Below are positions 20,953 to 30,106 of a stretch of DNA of 64,000 nt, one piece after another. Made by a program: the position numbers and the translations under genes. This DNA comes from Kocuria palustris (GTDB lineage Bacteria; Actinomycetota; Actinomycetes; Actinomycetales; Micrococcaceae): assembly GCF_016907795.1 (NCBI RefSeq), contig NZ_JAFBCR010000001.1, positions 1,178,001-1,242,000 of the forward strand, given 5' to 3'. Each line of letters opens with the position of its first letter. Position 1 is the first letter of the stretch. The notes beneath the pieces were generated by a model. It was given only the letters and a program-made list of their open reading frames with translations, searched no databases and was not told where the DNA came from.

Positions 20953-21825
20953 ATGGCACGCCGTCTCTTCTCCGAGCTCTCGCCGACGACCTATCAGATC
21001 GCCCTCGCCCGCCGCCGGATGCAGCGCAGGATCGCCGACGGTCTCCGGCGCAGCAGCTTCGCGCGGCAGGCGTCGCAGGAGTCGCTGCCGGTCAAGGTCT
21101 ACACCCAAAACTCGCTGATCCGCCGCCGTCTGGGCAATGCGCAGCCCGAGCTGCAGGAGGGGAAGGCCGTCTCGCTCGGTCTGGCCGCCCCGCACGTGGA
21201 CGGGATCCTGATCCGCCCCGGAGAGACGTTCTCCTTCTGGCGGCTGGTGGGCGAGCCCAGCGCCCGGCGCGGCTTCCAGCCCGGCGTGGTCATCTTCGAC
21301 GACCGCGCGGAGACCGGGGTGGGAGGCGGGCTGTGCCAGTTCACCAACCTCCTGCACTGGATGGCGCTGCATTCGCCGCTGAGCATCGTGGAGCACCACC
21401 ACCACTCCGGCCTGGATCTCTTCCCCGACTTCAAGCGACAGATCCCGTTCGGCACCGGCACCTCCATCGTGTGGAACTTCCTGGACTACCGCCTGCGCAA
21501 CGACACCGGCATCACCTTCCAGTTCCGGGTCCGCACGGATGACGAGCACCTGCGCGGCGAGCTGCGCGCCGATGCTCCCCTGGACCAGAAGTTCCATGTC
21601 CGCGAGGAGGACGGGTGGTTCTACGAGGCGCTGGACCCGCAGACCGGGAAGCTGCAGGTGCGCCGGCACAACATCGTCAGCCGGAGCACCAGGGACAAGC
21701 GCACCGGCAACATCGTGGCGAGCGAGACCCTGCTCGAGAACGACGCCCTGGTGGTCTACGACCGCGACCGGATCACCGAGCCCATCCGCCCGCTGTCGGA
21801 ATCCGAGTCCGCCCAGCGCCGATAG
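20953..21825 (+). CDS. VanW family protein
   Basis: A 290-aa protein matching the VanW family, named after a gene in VanB-type vancomycin resistance clusters but without a defined activity. Recognisable core: RPGETFSFWRLVGEPSARRG, GVGGGLCQFTNLLHWMALHS and EHHHHSGLDLFPD. No signal peptide or membrane helix. There is no vanHAX or sensor kinase nearby, so this does not indicate glycopeptide resistance. AGGAGG stands 6 nt before ATG 20953; the next gene's -10 overlaps its stop codon. Confidence 0.85.
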   Translation: MARRLFSELSPTTYQIALARRRMQRRIADGLRRSSFARQASQESLPVKVYTQNSLIRRRLGNAQPELQEGKAVSLGLAAPHVDGILIRPGETFSFWRLVGEPSARRGFQPGVVIFDDRAETGVGGGLCQFTNLLHWMALHSPLSIVEHHHHSGLDLFPDFKRQIPFGTGTSIVWNFLDYRLRNDTGITFQFRVRTDDEHLRGELRADAPLDQKFHVREEDGWFYEALDPQTGKLQVRRHNIVSRSTRDKRTGNIVASETLLENDALVVYDRDRITEPIRPLSESESAQRR

Positions 21826-21828
21826 GCT
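21823..21828 (+). promoter_or_regulatory. -10 element for tandem HAD gene (leaderless)
   Basis: TAGGCT contains the stop codon of the VanW gene and lies 7 nt before ATG 21836. Confidence 0.5.
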
Positions 21829-21835
21829 GGTGCGC

Positions 21836-23308
21836 ATGTCCCCTCGCACCTTCCCCCAGGCCGTCCTGTTCGACCACGACGGCACCCTGATGGACACCGA
21901 GCCCCTCTGGGACCTGGCCAAGCGGCGGCTGGCCGCTGAGCACGGCGGCACGTGGACCGCCCAGGACACCGACGACGTCATGGGCCGGTCGATCGGGCTG
22001 ACGCTGCAGCGGCTGCGCGAGCGCGGCGTGGAGCTCGAGGACCGTGCCATGGGCGAGCGCCTGGTGCTGCTGTCCCGCGAGCTGCTGCGCGAGCAGGACC
22101 CAGAGCTCATCCCGGGTGTCGAGGCGCTGCTCGAGGAGGTGGCCGCTGCCGGCATCCCGGCCGGGATCGTCACGAACGCCACCACCGAGATCGCCGAGCA
22201 CACGGCCGCCAAGGGCCCCGAGAACATGTTCGACGTCATCATCGGCGACCGCGAGCTCGCCCAGGGCATCGCCGCCAAGCCGTCCCCGGAGGGCTACCTG
22301 GAGGCCGCTCGCCGCCTGCGGGTGGACCCGGCGCAGTGCATCGCGATCGAGGACTCCCCCTCCGGCGTGGAGGCCGCCCAGGCCGCGGGCATGACCGTGG
22401 TCGTCGTCCCCGGCGCCCTGCCCGTGGACCCGCAGCGGGGAACCGTCCATCTGACCGATCACCGCCAGCTCTCCCTGGCCCTGCTCGAGTGGCTGGATCC
22501 CCAGCACCGCTCGTGGCCCAAGGCCGTCCTGCTCGATCACGACGGCACCCTGGTGGACACGGAGCCCGAGTGGGCCATCGCCAAGCGCACCGTGGCCCGC
22601 TCGTTCGGCCAGGAGTGGACCGAGGAGGACGACATGGCCACCCTGGGCCGCACCGTCCAGGAGTCGGCGCAGCTGATGCTCGATCGCGGAGCGCAGGGAG
22701 AGCTGCAGGAGGTCACCGACCGCATCGGCGCCGAGGTGGCGGCGGCGACCGCCGAGCACGTCCCCTTCCTGCCCGCACGCCCGCAGCTGCTCGACGAGCT
22801 CGCCGAGGCCGCGATCCCCGCCGCGATCGTGACCAATGCGCTGGCCGCGGTCATCGCGGGCACCGCGGCGGCAGCCCCGCATGCGATCCGCGCGACGGTC
22901 TCGCGCGAGGACGTGGAGCACGCCAAGCCGCACCCGGAGCCCTATCTGACGGCCGCCGAGCGACTCATGACGGCCGCCGAGGACTGCATCGCCGTGGAGG
23001 ACTCGATCGCCGGCGCCCAGTCGGCCACTGCCGCCGGCATGCCGGTGGTGATCGTCCCCGGCGAGCGCGAGGTCCCCACCGAGCCCGGCTTCGTGCCCGT
23101 GGCCCGGCACGAGGACGTGACCCTCGAGCTGCTGCGCTCGATCGGCCCGCTGGTCCCCGAGCTGCCCCGCAAGGACCTGACTGGCGAGCAGCAGGAGGAT
23201 CCGAGCGATCCCTCCGCGCTTGCGGCCGCCGCCGAGCAGTCCCGCGCTGAGCTCGCAGGGGCGCCCCGACGCCCCGCCAGTCAGGTGCTGCGCCTGAACC
23301 GCGGCTGA
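21836..23308 (+). CDS. tandem-duplicated HAD hydrolase
   Basis: The 490-aa protein contains two complete HAD phosphatase domains, about residues 1-225 and 228-455. Each has motif I (DHDGTLMDTEPLW and DHDGTLVDTEPEW), motif II Thr (GIVTNATT and AIVTNALA), motif III Lys (KPSPEGYLEAA and KPHPEPYLTAA) and motif IV acid (IEDSPSGVEAA and VEDSIAGAQSA). Both sites look intact, so both halves may be active. The family (CbbY/phosphoglycolate-phosphatase-like) normally has one such domain of about 220 aa. The halves have diverged, especially in the cap region, pointing to an old duplication. Substrates are unknown. A polar tail of about 35 residues ends the protein. Confidence 0.9.
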   Translation: MSPRTFPQAVLFDHDGTLMDTEPLWDLAKRRLAAEHGGTWTAQDTDDVMGRSIGLTLQRLRERGVELEDRAMGERLVLLSRELLREQDPELIPGVEALLEEVAAAGIPAGIVTNATTEIAEHTAAKGPENMFDVIIGDRELAQGIAAKPSPEGYLEAARRLRVDPAQCIAIEDSPSGVEAAQAAGMTVVVVPGALPVDPQRGTVHLTDHRQLSLALLEWLDPQHRSWPKAVLLDHDGTLVDTEPEWAIAKRTVARSFGQEWTEEDDMATLGRTVQESAQLMLDRGAQGELQEVTDRIGAEVAAATAEHVPFLPARPQLLDELAEAAIPAAIVTNALAAVIAGTAAAAPHAIRATVSREDVEHAKPHPEPYLTAAERLMTAAEDCIAVEDSIAGAQSATAAGMPVVIVPGEREVPTEPGFVPVARHEDVTLELLRSIGPLVPELPRKDLTGEQQEDPSDPSALAAAAEQSRAELAGAPRRPASQVLRLNRG

Positions 23309-23330
23309 TCCCCCGAGCCTGCGGGCACGG

Positions 23331-23370
23331 CAGAAGCCCGGGACCTCCTCACGGAGATCCCGGGCTTCTG
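23331..23370 (+). terminator. terminator after tandem HAD gene
   Basis: A 13-bp perfect stem (23331-23343 with 23358-23370), with an inner CTCC/GGAG pair, begins 22 nt after the stop. Confidence 0.75.
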
Positions 23371-23425
23371 GCCTATCCGGGTCCGGTCGTCCTGGGAGGA
23401 CGGGGCGCGGAGGCGGAAGGTGGGA

Positions 23426-23462
23426 CCGGGCAGGCTCGGCCGCATCGGCCGAGCCTGCCCGG
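23426..23462 (-). terminator. terminator after DEAD-box helicase gene
   Basis: A 17-bp perfect stem (23426-23442 with 23446-23462) with a CAT triloop lies 18 nt beyond the helicase stop on the minus strand. Confidence 0.75.
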
Positions 23463-23480
23463 CGCCTCACGGCGAGGGCC

Positions 23481-25214
23481 TCAGCCGCGCGGCGAGCCGC
23501 CGGCGCGGCGGTCACGACGACGAGCCGCTGCCTGCGTGGCGCGATCGGCCACCGCGTCCGCGGTGCCGTGCAGCGCCACAGCGGTTGCCGGGGCGTCCGT
23601 GCGCGCAGCCGTGCTGCGAGCGCCGCCGCTGCGTCCGCGGCCCGAGCCGGCGGTACGACCGCCGCCGGAGCGGCCGCCGCCCTGGACCGGACGGCCTCCG
23701 CGGCCTCCGTCGCGCCGGCCCTGGGCCTGGCCCTGCTCGGCGCCGCGTCCACCGCGACCGCCCGAGCGGGACTGGCCGCGCTCACCGGCGCGGCCCTCGG
23801 AGCGCCCGCCCCGCTGGCCGCCCTGGGCCTCGGGCTGTGCGCCGCGGCCGCCGCGCGAGCGGCCGCCCTCGGCGCGGGACTCGCCGCGGGCGTCGTCCCC
23901 GCCGCGTCCGCCGCGGCCCGAGCCCTGACGACCGCCCTGGCGCTGGGCGGGACGTCCCTCGCCGCCGCGGCCGCCGGAGCGCCGTGCACCCCGGCCGCCG
24001 GAGGGCTGCTGCTGGGCCGGGGCCACGTACTCCACGCGCTCTGCGCGCTCGCCCACGAGATCGGCGACGACCGGCGAGCCGATCGAGACCTCGGAGAACT
24101 CGGCGGTCACGCCGGCCTGCTTCATGAGCTTCTCGACGTCGCGGCGCTCCTCGCGCGTGGCGATCGTGATGACCTGGCCCTGGGCGCCGGCGCGGGCCGT
24201 GCGACCGGAGCGGTGCAGGTAGGACTTGTGCTCGGCCGGCGGATCGATGTGCACGACCAGCTCGACGTCATCCACGTGCACGCCGCGGGCGGCCACGTCG
24301 GTGGCCACGAGCACGCGGACATCGCCCTGGGAGAAGCTCGCCAGGTTCCGGTCGCGCGCGTTCTGCGAGAGGTTGCCCTGCAGGTCCACCGCCGGGATGC
24401 CCTGCTGCGAGAGCTTCTTGGCCAGCTTCTTGGCGCGGTGCTTGGTGCGCGTGAACATCACGCGCCGACCCGTGCCGGAGGCCAGGGTCTCGATCAGCGC
24501 CTGCTTCTCATCGGCATCGACCACGAGCACGTGGTGCTCCATGGTCGAGACCGCGGCCTTGGGCGCATCCACCGAGTGGGTGACGGGGTCGTGCAGGAAC
24601 TTCTTGACCAGCACGTCCACGCCGCCGTCGAGCGTGGCCGAGAACAGCAGGCGCTGGCCGTCGTCCGGGGTCTGCTTGAGGATGCGGGTGACCACGGGCA
24701 GGAAGCCCATGTCGGCCATGTGATCGGCCTCGTCGATCACGGTCACGCGGATGTCGTCGAGGGTCAGGACCCCCTGCTTGAGCAGGTCCTCGAGGCGGCC
24801 CGGGCAGGCCACGACGATGTCGGCGCCGCGGGAGAGCGCGCGCTCCTGGTGGACCTGCGAGACGCCGCCGAAGATCACGGTGGTCGACAGCCCGGCCTCC
24901 TCGGCCAGTGGAGCGATCGCCCGATCGATCTGGGTGGCGAGCTCGCGAGTGGGGGCCAGCACCAGGCCGGTGGGCCGGTTGGCCCTGCGCGGCGCGCGGC
25001 TGGTTCCCTGGGCCAGGCCTGCCAGGCGGGTCACCAGGGGAAGGGCGAAGGCGATGGTCTTGCCGGAGCCGGTGCGGCCTCGGCCGAGCACATCGCGCCC
25101 GGACAGCGAGTCCGGGAGGGTCTTGGTCTGGATGGGGAAGGGCTGGTCGATCCCGTGCTGGGAGAGGACACGAGCCAGTGCCTCGGGCACGCCGAGGTCG
25201 ATGAAGGACGTCAA
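23481..25214 (-). CDS. DEAD-box ATP-dependent RNA helicase with RG-rich tail
   Basis: A 577-aa helicase. Motifs in order: Q-motif PFPIQTKTLP, Walker A GRTGSGKT, PTRELATQI, VIDEADHMADMGF (DEAD), SAT in LLFSATLDGG, LVATDVAARGVHVD and HRSGRTARAG. Residues about 400-540 form a Gly/Arg-rich tail (RGG/GGR repeats) that would bind RNA nonspecifically, as in cold-shock or ribosome-assembly helicases. Start chosen as TTG 25214 because homologues begin with M-T-S/T-F-x-x-L-G; no ATG or strong ribosome site is nearby, so the start is uncertain. Closest kin are the RhlE/DeaD-type enzymes of Micrococcaceae. Confidence 0.9.
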   Translation of the reverse strand: MTSFIDLGVPEALARVLSQHGIDQPFPIQTKTLPDSLSGRDVLGRGRTGSGKTIAFALPLVTRLAGLAQGTSRAPRRANRPTGLVLAPTRELATQIDRAIAPLAEEAGLSTTVIFGGVSQVHQERALSRGADIVVACPGRLEDLLKQGVLTLDDIRVTVIDEADHMADMGFLPVVTRILKQTPDDGQRLLFSATLDGGVDVLVKKFLHDPVTHSVDAPKAAVSTMEHHVLVVDADEKQALIETLASGTGRRVMFTRTKHRAKKLAKKLSQQGIPAVDLQGNLSQNARDRNLASFSQGDVRVLVATDVAARGVHVDDVELVVHIDPPAEHKSYLHRSGRTARAGAQGQVITIATREERRDVEKLMKQAGVTAEFSEVSIGSPVVADLVGERAERVEYVAPAQQQPSGGRGARRSGGRGGEGRPAQRQGGRQGSGRGGRGGDDARGESRAEGGRSRGGRGAQPEAQGGQRGGRSEGRAGERGQSRSGGRGGRGAEQGQAQGRRDGGRGGRPVQGGGRSGGGRTAGSGRGRSGGARSTAARTDAPATAVALHGTADAVADRATQAAARRRDRRAGGSPRG

Positions 25215-25704
25215 GGGAAGAGCACTTTCGATCGGATGTCCCGGCGCCGGTATCGGCCGGCCGGGGTGCGCCGATCTCACGATCCGCGTGGAGGCGACGT
25301 ACCGGACTCGCGCAGTGACGTCCGGGGCTTCCGAGCTCCCGGTCCGCTGCAGGCGTAGACCCGAGGTCTGCCCTCGAGGGTCCGTCTGCGTCCTGCGCCG
25401 TCCGCGTGCCCGCGGGGTGTTCGACGCGCTGCCTGCCCATCTCGCTTCAGATCTCACGTCCCGGGCCGATGAACGGCCGTCGGGTCCGGTGCGCGGCGGG
25501 CAGTGCCATGTGCAACTCATCGACCCTACATGAACAGGCCCCTGACCGCCGTGAGGCGCAGCACGAGTCCGGCCCTCGCTCAGCGGGGCCGGCGTCCCGA
25601 CGCGCACCAGCCCACCCCGGGAGGCCCTGCTAACATCGTGACGGATCACCCATCGGCTCCTCGCGGCACGCGGGAGCCGAGACCCCCGACCTGAAGGAGC
25701 ACGA
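25215..25704. other. 490-bp divergent intergenic region
   Basis: No protein is supported here. On the plus strand TAACAT (25631-25636) is a possible -10 for the small membrane protein gene, followed by an 8-bp hairpin (25653-25660 with 25673-25680) just before its GAAGGAG ribosome site. On the minus strand TAGGGT (25523-25528) is a possible -10 for the helicase, which would give a leader of about 300 nt. Long leaders are common for cold-induced DEAD-box mRNAs. Confidence 0.45.
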
Positions 25705-26106
25705 ATGCGCCTCTCCAATGCCATCCTCCGCGGCGTCTCCGGCGCCTACCTCATCCAGTCCGGGCTGGGGAAGAAGGACCTCCCCGAGGAGGCCTACGGC
25801 CACCTCAAGGGCATGGCCGCCAGCGGCATCCCGCAGTTCGGCGAGTGGGACGACAAGACCTTCGGGCAGTTCCTGTGGCTGTCCGAGGTCGGCATCGGCG
25901 CAGCGCTGGTCACCCCGTTCGTGAACAAGCGCCTGGCCGGCGCCGCTCTGCTCGCGTTCTCCGCCGGCATGCTGAGCATGTACTTCCGCAACGACGAGCT
26001 CACCCAGGCGGACGGCATCCGCCCCTCCCAGGAGGGCACGCCGCTGTCCAAGGACGTCTGGCTCGCCGCGATCGGCGCCAGCCTGATCGCTCAGGGCAAG
26101 AAGTGA
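25705..26106 (+). CDS. DoxX-like small membrane protein
   Basis: A 133-aa protein with three to four hydrophobic helices, conserved in Micrococcaceae as a DoxX-like hypothetical. Characteristic blocks are RGVSGAYLIQSGLGK, FGQFLWLSEVGIGAALVTPFV and AFSAGMLSMYFRNDE. No enzymatic role is known. A GAAGGAG ribosome site precedes ATG 25705. Confidence 0.78.
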   Translation: MRLSNAILRGVSGAYLIQSGLGKKDLPEEAYGHLKGMAASGIPQFGEWDDKTFGQFLWLSEVGIGAALVTPFVNKRLAGAALLAFSAGMLSMYFRNDELTQADGIRPSQEGTPLSKDVWLAAIGASLIAQGKK

Positions 26107-26164
26107 GCTGAGCGCTCCGCTTCCGCCCGGGCGCAGCCGCTGACAGCTGCCGCCCCGAGAGCAG

Positions 26165-26199
26165 GCGAACGCCCCCACCGTGACGGTGGGGGCGTTCGC
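26165..26199. terminator. bidirectional terminator
   Basis: A 16-bp perfect stem (26165-26180 with 26184-26199) with a three-base loop between convergent genes. Confidence 0.8.
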
Positions 26200-26227
26200 A
26201 TGTCCGGGCAGCAGGCTCTCGATGGAT

Positions 26228-27064
26228 TCAGTCGGTCTCGACGTCGATCCGATAGCCGAGCTCGTGGACCTCGCCGGGTGCGACCCGCACCGCGTGCTCG
26301 AGCGCATTGGCGCCCTCGAGACACAGCATGGCCGGCCACTCCTCGTCGCCGAAGTCGGACATGGCCGCGGCCTTCTCGCTCCACGGATTCCACACGACGG
26401 TGTCCGCAGCCCCGCGCATGGTGATGCGCAGGCGCCGGCCCAGCACAGGATCCTCGACCGTCACGGGCCCGCCCGAGAGGTACACGCGGTCCGTCTCCCC
26501 CGTCAGCCGCAGCGACCGGCCGGCGGCGGGCACGAGCGCGTTGTCCTGCGTCTTGTCGATGAACTCGGCGTCCTCGAGGCCGCGCACCTCGACCTCCCGG
26601 ACGTCGCCGACGGCCAGGTAGGTGTGCAGCGCCTCCTCGATCTCGAAGGCCTCCTCCCCGGTGTTCTCCACGCTGAGCACGACCTCCAGCGACGCCCCGG
26701 CACGCACGGAGAGCCGAGCGCGGAACGCGTGCGGGAAGGACTCCCGGTGCTCCTGCGACAGGGCGGCGTCGGTGAGCTCGAAGACCGCCGCATCCTGCTC
26801 GGTGCTCACCCGCGCCCAGTCCACGATGCGCGCGAATCCGTGCGCCGGCTTCCGGTCCCCGCTGCGGCCGGGACCGAACCACGGGAAGCACACGGGGATC
26901 CCGCCGCGGATGGACGTGCCCACCTGGAATCCGGAGCGCCGGGACACGAACAGGACCGGGTCGTGGCCGAACGGGGTCCAGGAGGCGACGTGGGCGCCCT
27001 GGTCGTAGACGGTGGCGATCCCGGCGTCGCCGCTCAGGGCCAGAGGGTGGTTGAGTTCGCTCAT
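26228..27064 (-). CDS. D-hexose-6-phosphate mutarotase (aldose epimerase family)
   Basis: A 278-aa cytosolic protein of the galactose-mutarotase-like fold, YeaD subgroup, which interconverts alpha and beta anomers of glucose-6-phosphate and related sugars. Supporting blocks are SIRGGIPVCFPWFGPG, KPAHGFARIVDW, the catalytic Glu region EALHTYLAVGD and TVVWNPWSEKA. No sugar operon surrounds it. The minus-strand TAGGGT sits 6 nt before its ATG, so the mRNA is probably leaderless. Confidence 0.88.
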   Translation of the reverse strand: MSELNHPLALSGDAGIATVYDQGAHVASWTPFGHDPVLFVSRRSGFQVGTSIRGGIPVCFPWFGPGRSGDRKPAHGFARIVDWARVSTEQDAAVFELTDAALSQEHRESFPHAFRARLSVRAGASLEVVLSVENTGEEAFEIEEALHTYLAVGDVREVEVRGLEDAEFIDKTQDNALVPAAGRSLRLTGETDRVYLSGGPVTVEDPVLGRRLRITMRGAADTVVWNPWSEKAAAMSDFGDEEWPAMLCLEGANALEHAVRVAPGEVHELGYRIDVETD

Positions 27065-27070
27065 GCCCCC

Positions 27071-27076
27071 ACCCTA
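27071..27076 (-). promoter_or_regulatory. -10 element for mutarotase gene (leaderless)
   Basis: TAGGGT on the minus strand, 6 nt before ATG 27064. Confidence 0.5.
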
Positions 27077-27133
27077 GGCACGCTCGGCTGCCGCGGGGGA
27101 AGCTGTCGTCGTCGTTTGCCGTGGAAAAGCGAC

Positions 27134-27165
27134 GAGGGGCCTGCCGGTCCGCCGGCAGGCCCCTC
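27134..27165 (-). terminator. intrinsic terminator after sodium/alanine symporter gene
   Basis: A 14-bp perfect stem (27134-27147 with 27152-27165) with a TCCG tetraloop begins 10 nt after the symporter stop; on the minus strand it is followed by GTCGCTTTTCC, including a T-run. Confidence 0.85.
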
Positions 27166-27175
27166 CCGCGTGCGC

Positions 27176-28678
27176 TCAGCGCCCGGTCGACTCGTACGTG
27201 TCGATGCCGCCGGGGTGGCCCGCCATGAAGGCGTCGATCTGCGCCTTGCCGGCCCGCAGCTGCGGATCGTTGTCGAGGTAGTACTTGGTCTCCCGGTAGA
27301 TCAGCCCGGAGAGCACGAGCAGGCCGATCAGGTTGGGGATCGCCATGAGGCCGTTCATGACGTCGGCGAAGTTCCACACGACCGCCAGGGGGACGGTGCA
27401 GCCGATGTAGACGACGATCGAGAACACGACGCGGTAGGGCATGACGGCCCTCCGACCGAACAGCCGCTCCATGCAGCGCTCGCCGTAGTAGGCCCAGCCC
27501 AGGATCGTGGAGTAGGCGAACAGGACGAGTCCGATGGTCACCACGTAGTGGCCCCAGTTGCCGGGCAGGCCGTGCGAGAAGGCGTCGCCCGTCATGGTCG
27601 CGGCGAAGTCCGAGCCCTGCTCCCACACGCCGGTCGTGATGATCACCAGGCCGGTGAACGTCACCACGATGATCGTGTCGATGAAGGTCTGGGTCATGGA
27701 CACCAGGCCCTGGCGCACCGGGTGGGTGGTCTGGGCGGCGGCGGCGGCGATGGCGGCCGAGCCCATGCCGGACTCGTTGGAGAACGCGCCGCGGGCCACG
27801 CCCATCTGCACGGCCAGGATCAGCGCAGAGCCGGCGAAGCCGCCCACGGCGGCCGTCCCGGAGAAGGCGTCGGTGAAGATCAGGGCGATCGCCGCGGGGA
27901 CGTCGACGATGTTGACGATCAGGATCCAGATCGCGCCCACGACGTAGAACACGATCATGATCGGCACGAAGCCCGAGGAGACCTTGGCGATCGACTTGAT
28001 GCCGCCCACCAGCACGGCGAGCGTCAGGATGGCCAGCACCGCTCCGGTGATCCACAGGGGGATGCCGAACGAGCCCTCGACATTCGAGGAGATGGAGTTG
28101 CCCTGCGTCATGTTGCCGATGCCGAACGACGCCAGCGCTGCGGCCACCGCGAAGAACAGGGCCAGGAACTTGCCGATGCCGCCCGGGATGCCGCGCTGCA
28201 GGTAGTACTGCGGCCCGCCCGAGATCTCCCCCTTGGCATCGGTCGTGCGGAAGCGCACGCCCAGGAAGGCCTCGGAGTACTTGGAGGCCATGCCGAACAC
28301 GCCCGTGACCCACATCCAGAACAGGGCGCCGGGGCCGCCGATCGAGATCGCGGTGGCCACGCCCACGATGTTGCCGGTGCCCACCGTGGCCGCCAGGGCC
28401 GTGGTGAGCGCCTGGAACTGGGAGACGTCGCCGCCCACGGCGTCGTCGTCCGCCCGGTCGAGCAGGGCCAGGCGCAGCGACGGGCCCAGCTTGCGCAGCT
28501 GCAGGCCCGAGAGGCGGATGGTCAGGTACATGCCCGTGAGCAGCATCAGCGGGATGAGGCAGAAGGGCCCCCAGATGATCGAGCCGAAGCTGCCGAAGCA
28601 CTGGGCGGCATCGATCGAGCCGGGGGTGAAGCAGTACGAGCCGATGCCCGCGAGCTGGTCGAGCAGGTCCTGGATCAC
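27176..28678 (-). CDS. sodium:alanine (AGCS family) symporter
   Basis: A 500-aa inner-membrane carrier with about 11 helices that imports alanine or glycine with Na+. Family marks are ALAATVGTGNIVGVATAISIGGPGALFWMW, split here as GTGNIVGVATAI and GGPGALFWMWV, then FRTTDAKGEISGGPQYYL and GVARGAFSNESGMGSA. GTG 28678 has GAGAGGA 5 nt upstream; the open frame upstream has no ribosome site. It stands alone with its own terminator. Na+ coupling fits the wealth of Na+/H+ antiporters in the window. Confidence 0.93.
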   Translation of the reverse strand: MIQDLLDQLAGIGSYCFTPGSIDAAQCFGSFGSIIWGPFCLIPLMLLTGMYLTIRLSGLQLRKLGPSLRLALLDRADDDAVGGDVSQFQALTTALAATVGTGNIVGVATAISIGGPGALFWMWVTGVFGMASKYSEAFLGVRFRTTDAKGEISGGPQYYLQRGIPGGIGKFLALFFAVAAALASFGIGNMTQGNSISSNVEGSFGIPLWITGAVLAILTLAVLVGGIKSIAKVSSGFVPIMIVFYVVGAIWILIVNIVDVPAAIALIFTDAFSGTAAVGGFAGSALILAVQMGVARGAFSNESGMGSAAIAAAAAQTTHPVRQGLVSMTQTFIDTIIVVTFTGLVIITTGVWEQGSDFAATMTGDAFSHGLPGNWGHYVVTIGLVLFAYSTILGWAYYGERCMERLFGRRAVMPYRVVFSIVVYIGCTVPLAVVWNFADVMNGLMAIPNLIGLLVLSGLIYRETKYYLDNDPQLRAGKAQIDAFMAGHPGGIDTYESTGR

Positions 28679-28825
28679 GGGGGTCCTCTCGTCAGGGAGT
28701 CTGGAGCCGGAGAGACGCGCGACACGTCCCATCCGAAAGCATCTAAGCACACAGGTGATTGCCAGCCGGTGCTCGGCCTGCTCACGGGAGAAGTGTGTCG
28801 GCAGGCCTGCCCGTCGCTGGTCCGC

Positions 28826-30067
28826 TCAGTCGGCGTCGGCGCGCCGGGACAGCCGCAGGGCGGTCACGGCGCAGATCAGCGCCAGTCCGGAGAAGATCAG
28901 CATCCACACCGCCATGGGCACCGCGGTGCTGTCGCCGCCGAGTCCGGACAGCGGGCTGGCGATCCCTCCGAGCAGGAACTGCAGCAGCCCGAGAACCGCC
29001 GAGCCGGCCCCGGCCCGGTGCCGCGCCTCGGCCTGGCCCAGCGCGATCGCATTGCCCATCACGCATCCGAAGCACGCCTGGGCGGCCACCACGTGGGCGA
29101 TCAGCGTCCACATCGGCGCACCGGCCAGCAGAGCCGCCAGACCCACCAGGTTGATGCAGCTGAGCGCGATCAGCGCCGTGCGCAGGATGGCGCCCGGGGA
29201 GAAGCGGTTCAGGAGGCGGACGTTGACCAGGCCCCCGAGCAGCCCGCACAGCGCGCCGAGGGCGAAGACGACCGAGTAGCCGAGCTCCGAGAGCCCCACG
29301 ATGTTCTGGAGCACGAACGAGGAGGCGGAGATGTAGGAGAACAGGCAGCCGAAGGCGAAGGCCAGGGCCAGCGCCCAGCCCATGAACACGGGCTGGCCCA
29401 GCATGCGCCACGGCCCCTCGAAGATCCCCACCAGGCCGGCACGGCTGCGCTCGGCCGGAGGCAGCGTCTCCTTGAGGACCACGAGCGTCCCGGTGAGCAT
29501 GAGCAGGCCGAAGCCCGTGAGCAGCCAGAAGACCGTCTGCCACACCGCCTGTGAGGCGATCACTCCGCCGATCAGCGGCGCGACGATGGGCGCCATGGAG
29601 GTGATCGTGCCGAGCAGCGTGTAGACCTTGGCGGCCTCGATGCCGGAGACCGTGTCCGAGACCATCGCACGCCCGACCACCACGCCCGCGGCACCGGCGA
29701 TCCCCTGGACGGCGCGCAGCACGAGCATCATCTCGATGCTCGTGGACAGGGCGATGCCCGCCGAGCTCAGCGTGAACACCGAGGTGCCGGCCACGATCAG
29801 GCCGTAGCGCCCCAGGCGATCGGAGACGGGCCCCAGCACGAGCTGCCCCAGGGCCATGCCGATCATGTACGTGCTCAGCGAGAGCTGGACCGCCGTGATC
29901 GGGGTCCGGAAGTACTCGGCCGCCGCCGGGATCGAGGCCAGGTAGATGTCCGTGGCCATGGGGCTCACCGCCGCCATGATGCCCAGGGCCACGATGAACA
30001 TGGCCCGATCTGCTCCGGAGGACAGCTTCAGCCTGGTCAGCGACGACACGGTGCTCCTGCGGGACAT
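28826..30067 (-). CDS. Bcr/CflA-type MFS multidrug exporter
   Basis: A 413-aa, 12-helix proton-driven exporter of the DHA1 Bcr/CflA subfamily. The signature FIVALGIMAAVSPMATDIYL opens helix I, the motif A loop is GPVSDRLGRYGLIVAG, and helix V carries the antiporter-type GVVVGRAMVSDT. Likely substrates are drugs or small metabolites. TAGGGT at 30107-30112 on the minus strand gives a plausible -10 with a 40-nt leader. Confidence 0.9.
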   Translation of the reverse strand: MSRRSTVSSLTRLKLSSGADRAMFIVALGIMAAVSPMATDIYLASIPAAAEYFRTPITAVQLSLSTYMIGMALGQLVLGPVSDRLGRYGLIVAGTSVFTLSSAGIALSTSIEMMLVLRAVQGIAGAAGVVVGRAMVSDTVSGIEAAKVYTLLGTITSMAPIVAPLIGGVIASQAVWQTVFWLLTGFGLLMLTGTLVVLKETLPPAERSRAGLVGIFEGPWRMLGQPVFMGWALALAFAFGCLFSYISASSFVLQNIVGLSELGYSVVFALGALCGLLGGLVNVRLLNRFSPGAILRTALIALSCINLVGLAALLAGAPMWTLIAHVVAAQACFGCVMGNAIALGQAEARHRAGAGSAVLGLLQFLLGGIASPLSGLGGDSTAVPMAVWMLIFSGLALICAVTALRLSRRADAD

Positions 30068-30106
30068 GCCCGGTCAGGGCGGGGAGGGGTGGGCGGCGGC
30101 CCCATC

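Noticed and set aside
20953-21825. VanW-like gene as evidence of vancomycin resistance
   Set aside because: No vanA/B ligase, vanH, vanX or VanRS genes nearby; VanW-family proteins are common in non-resistant bacteria.
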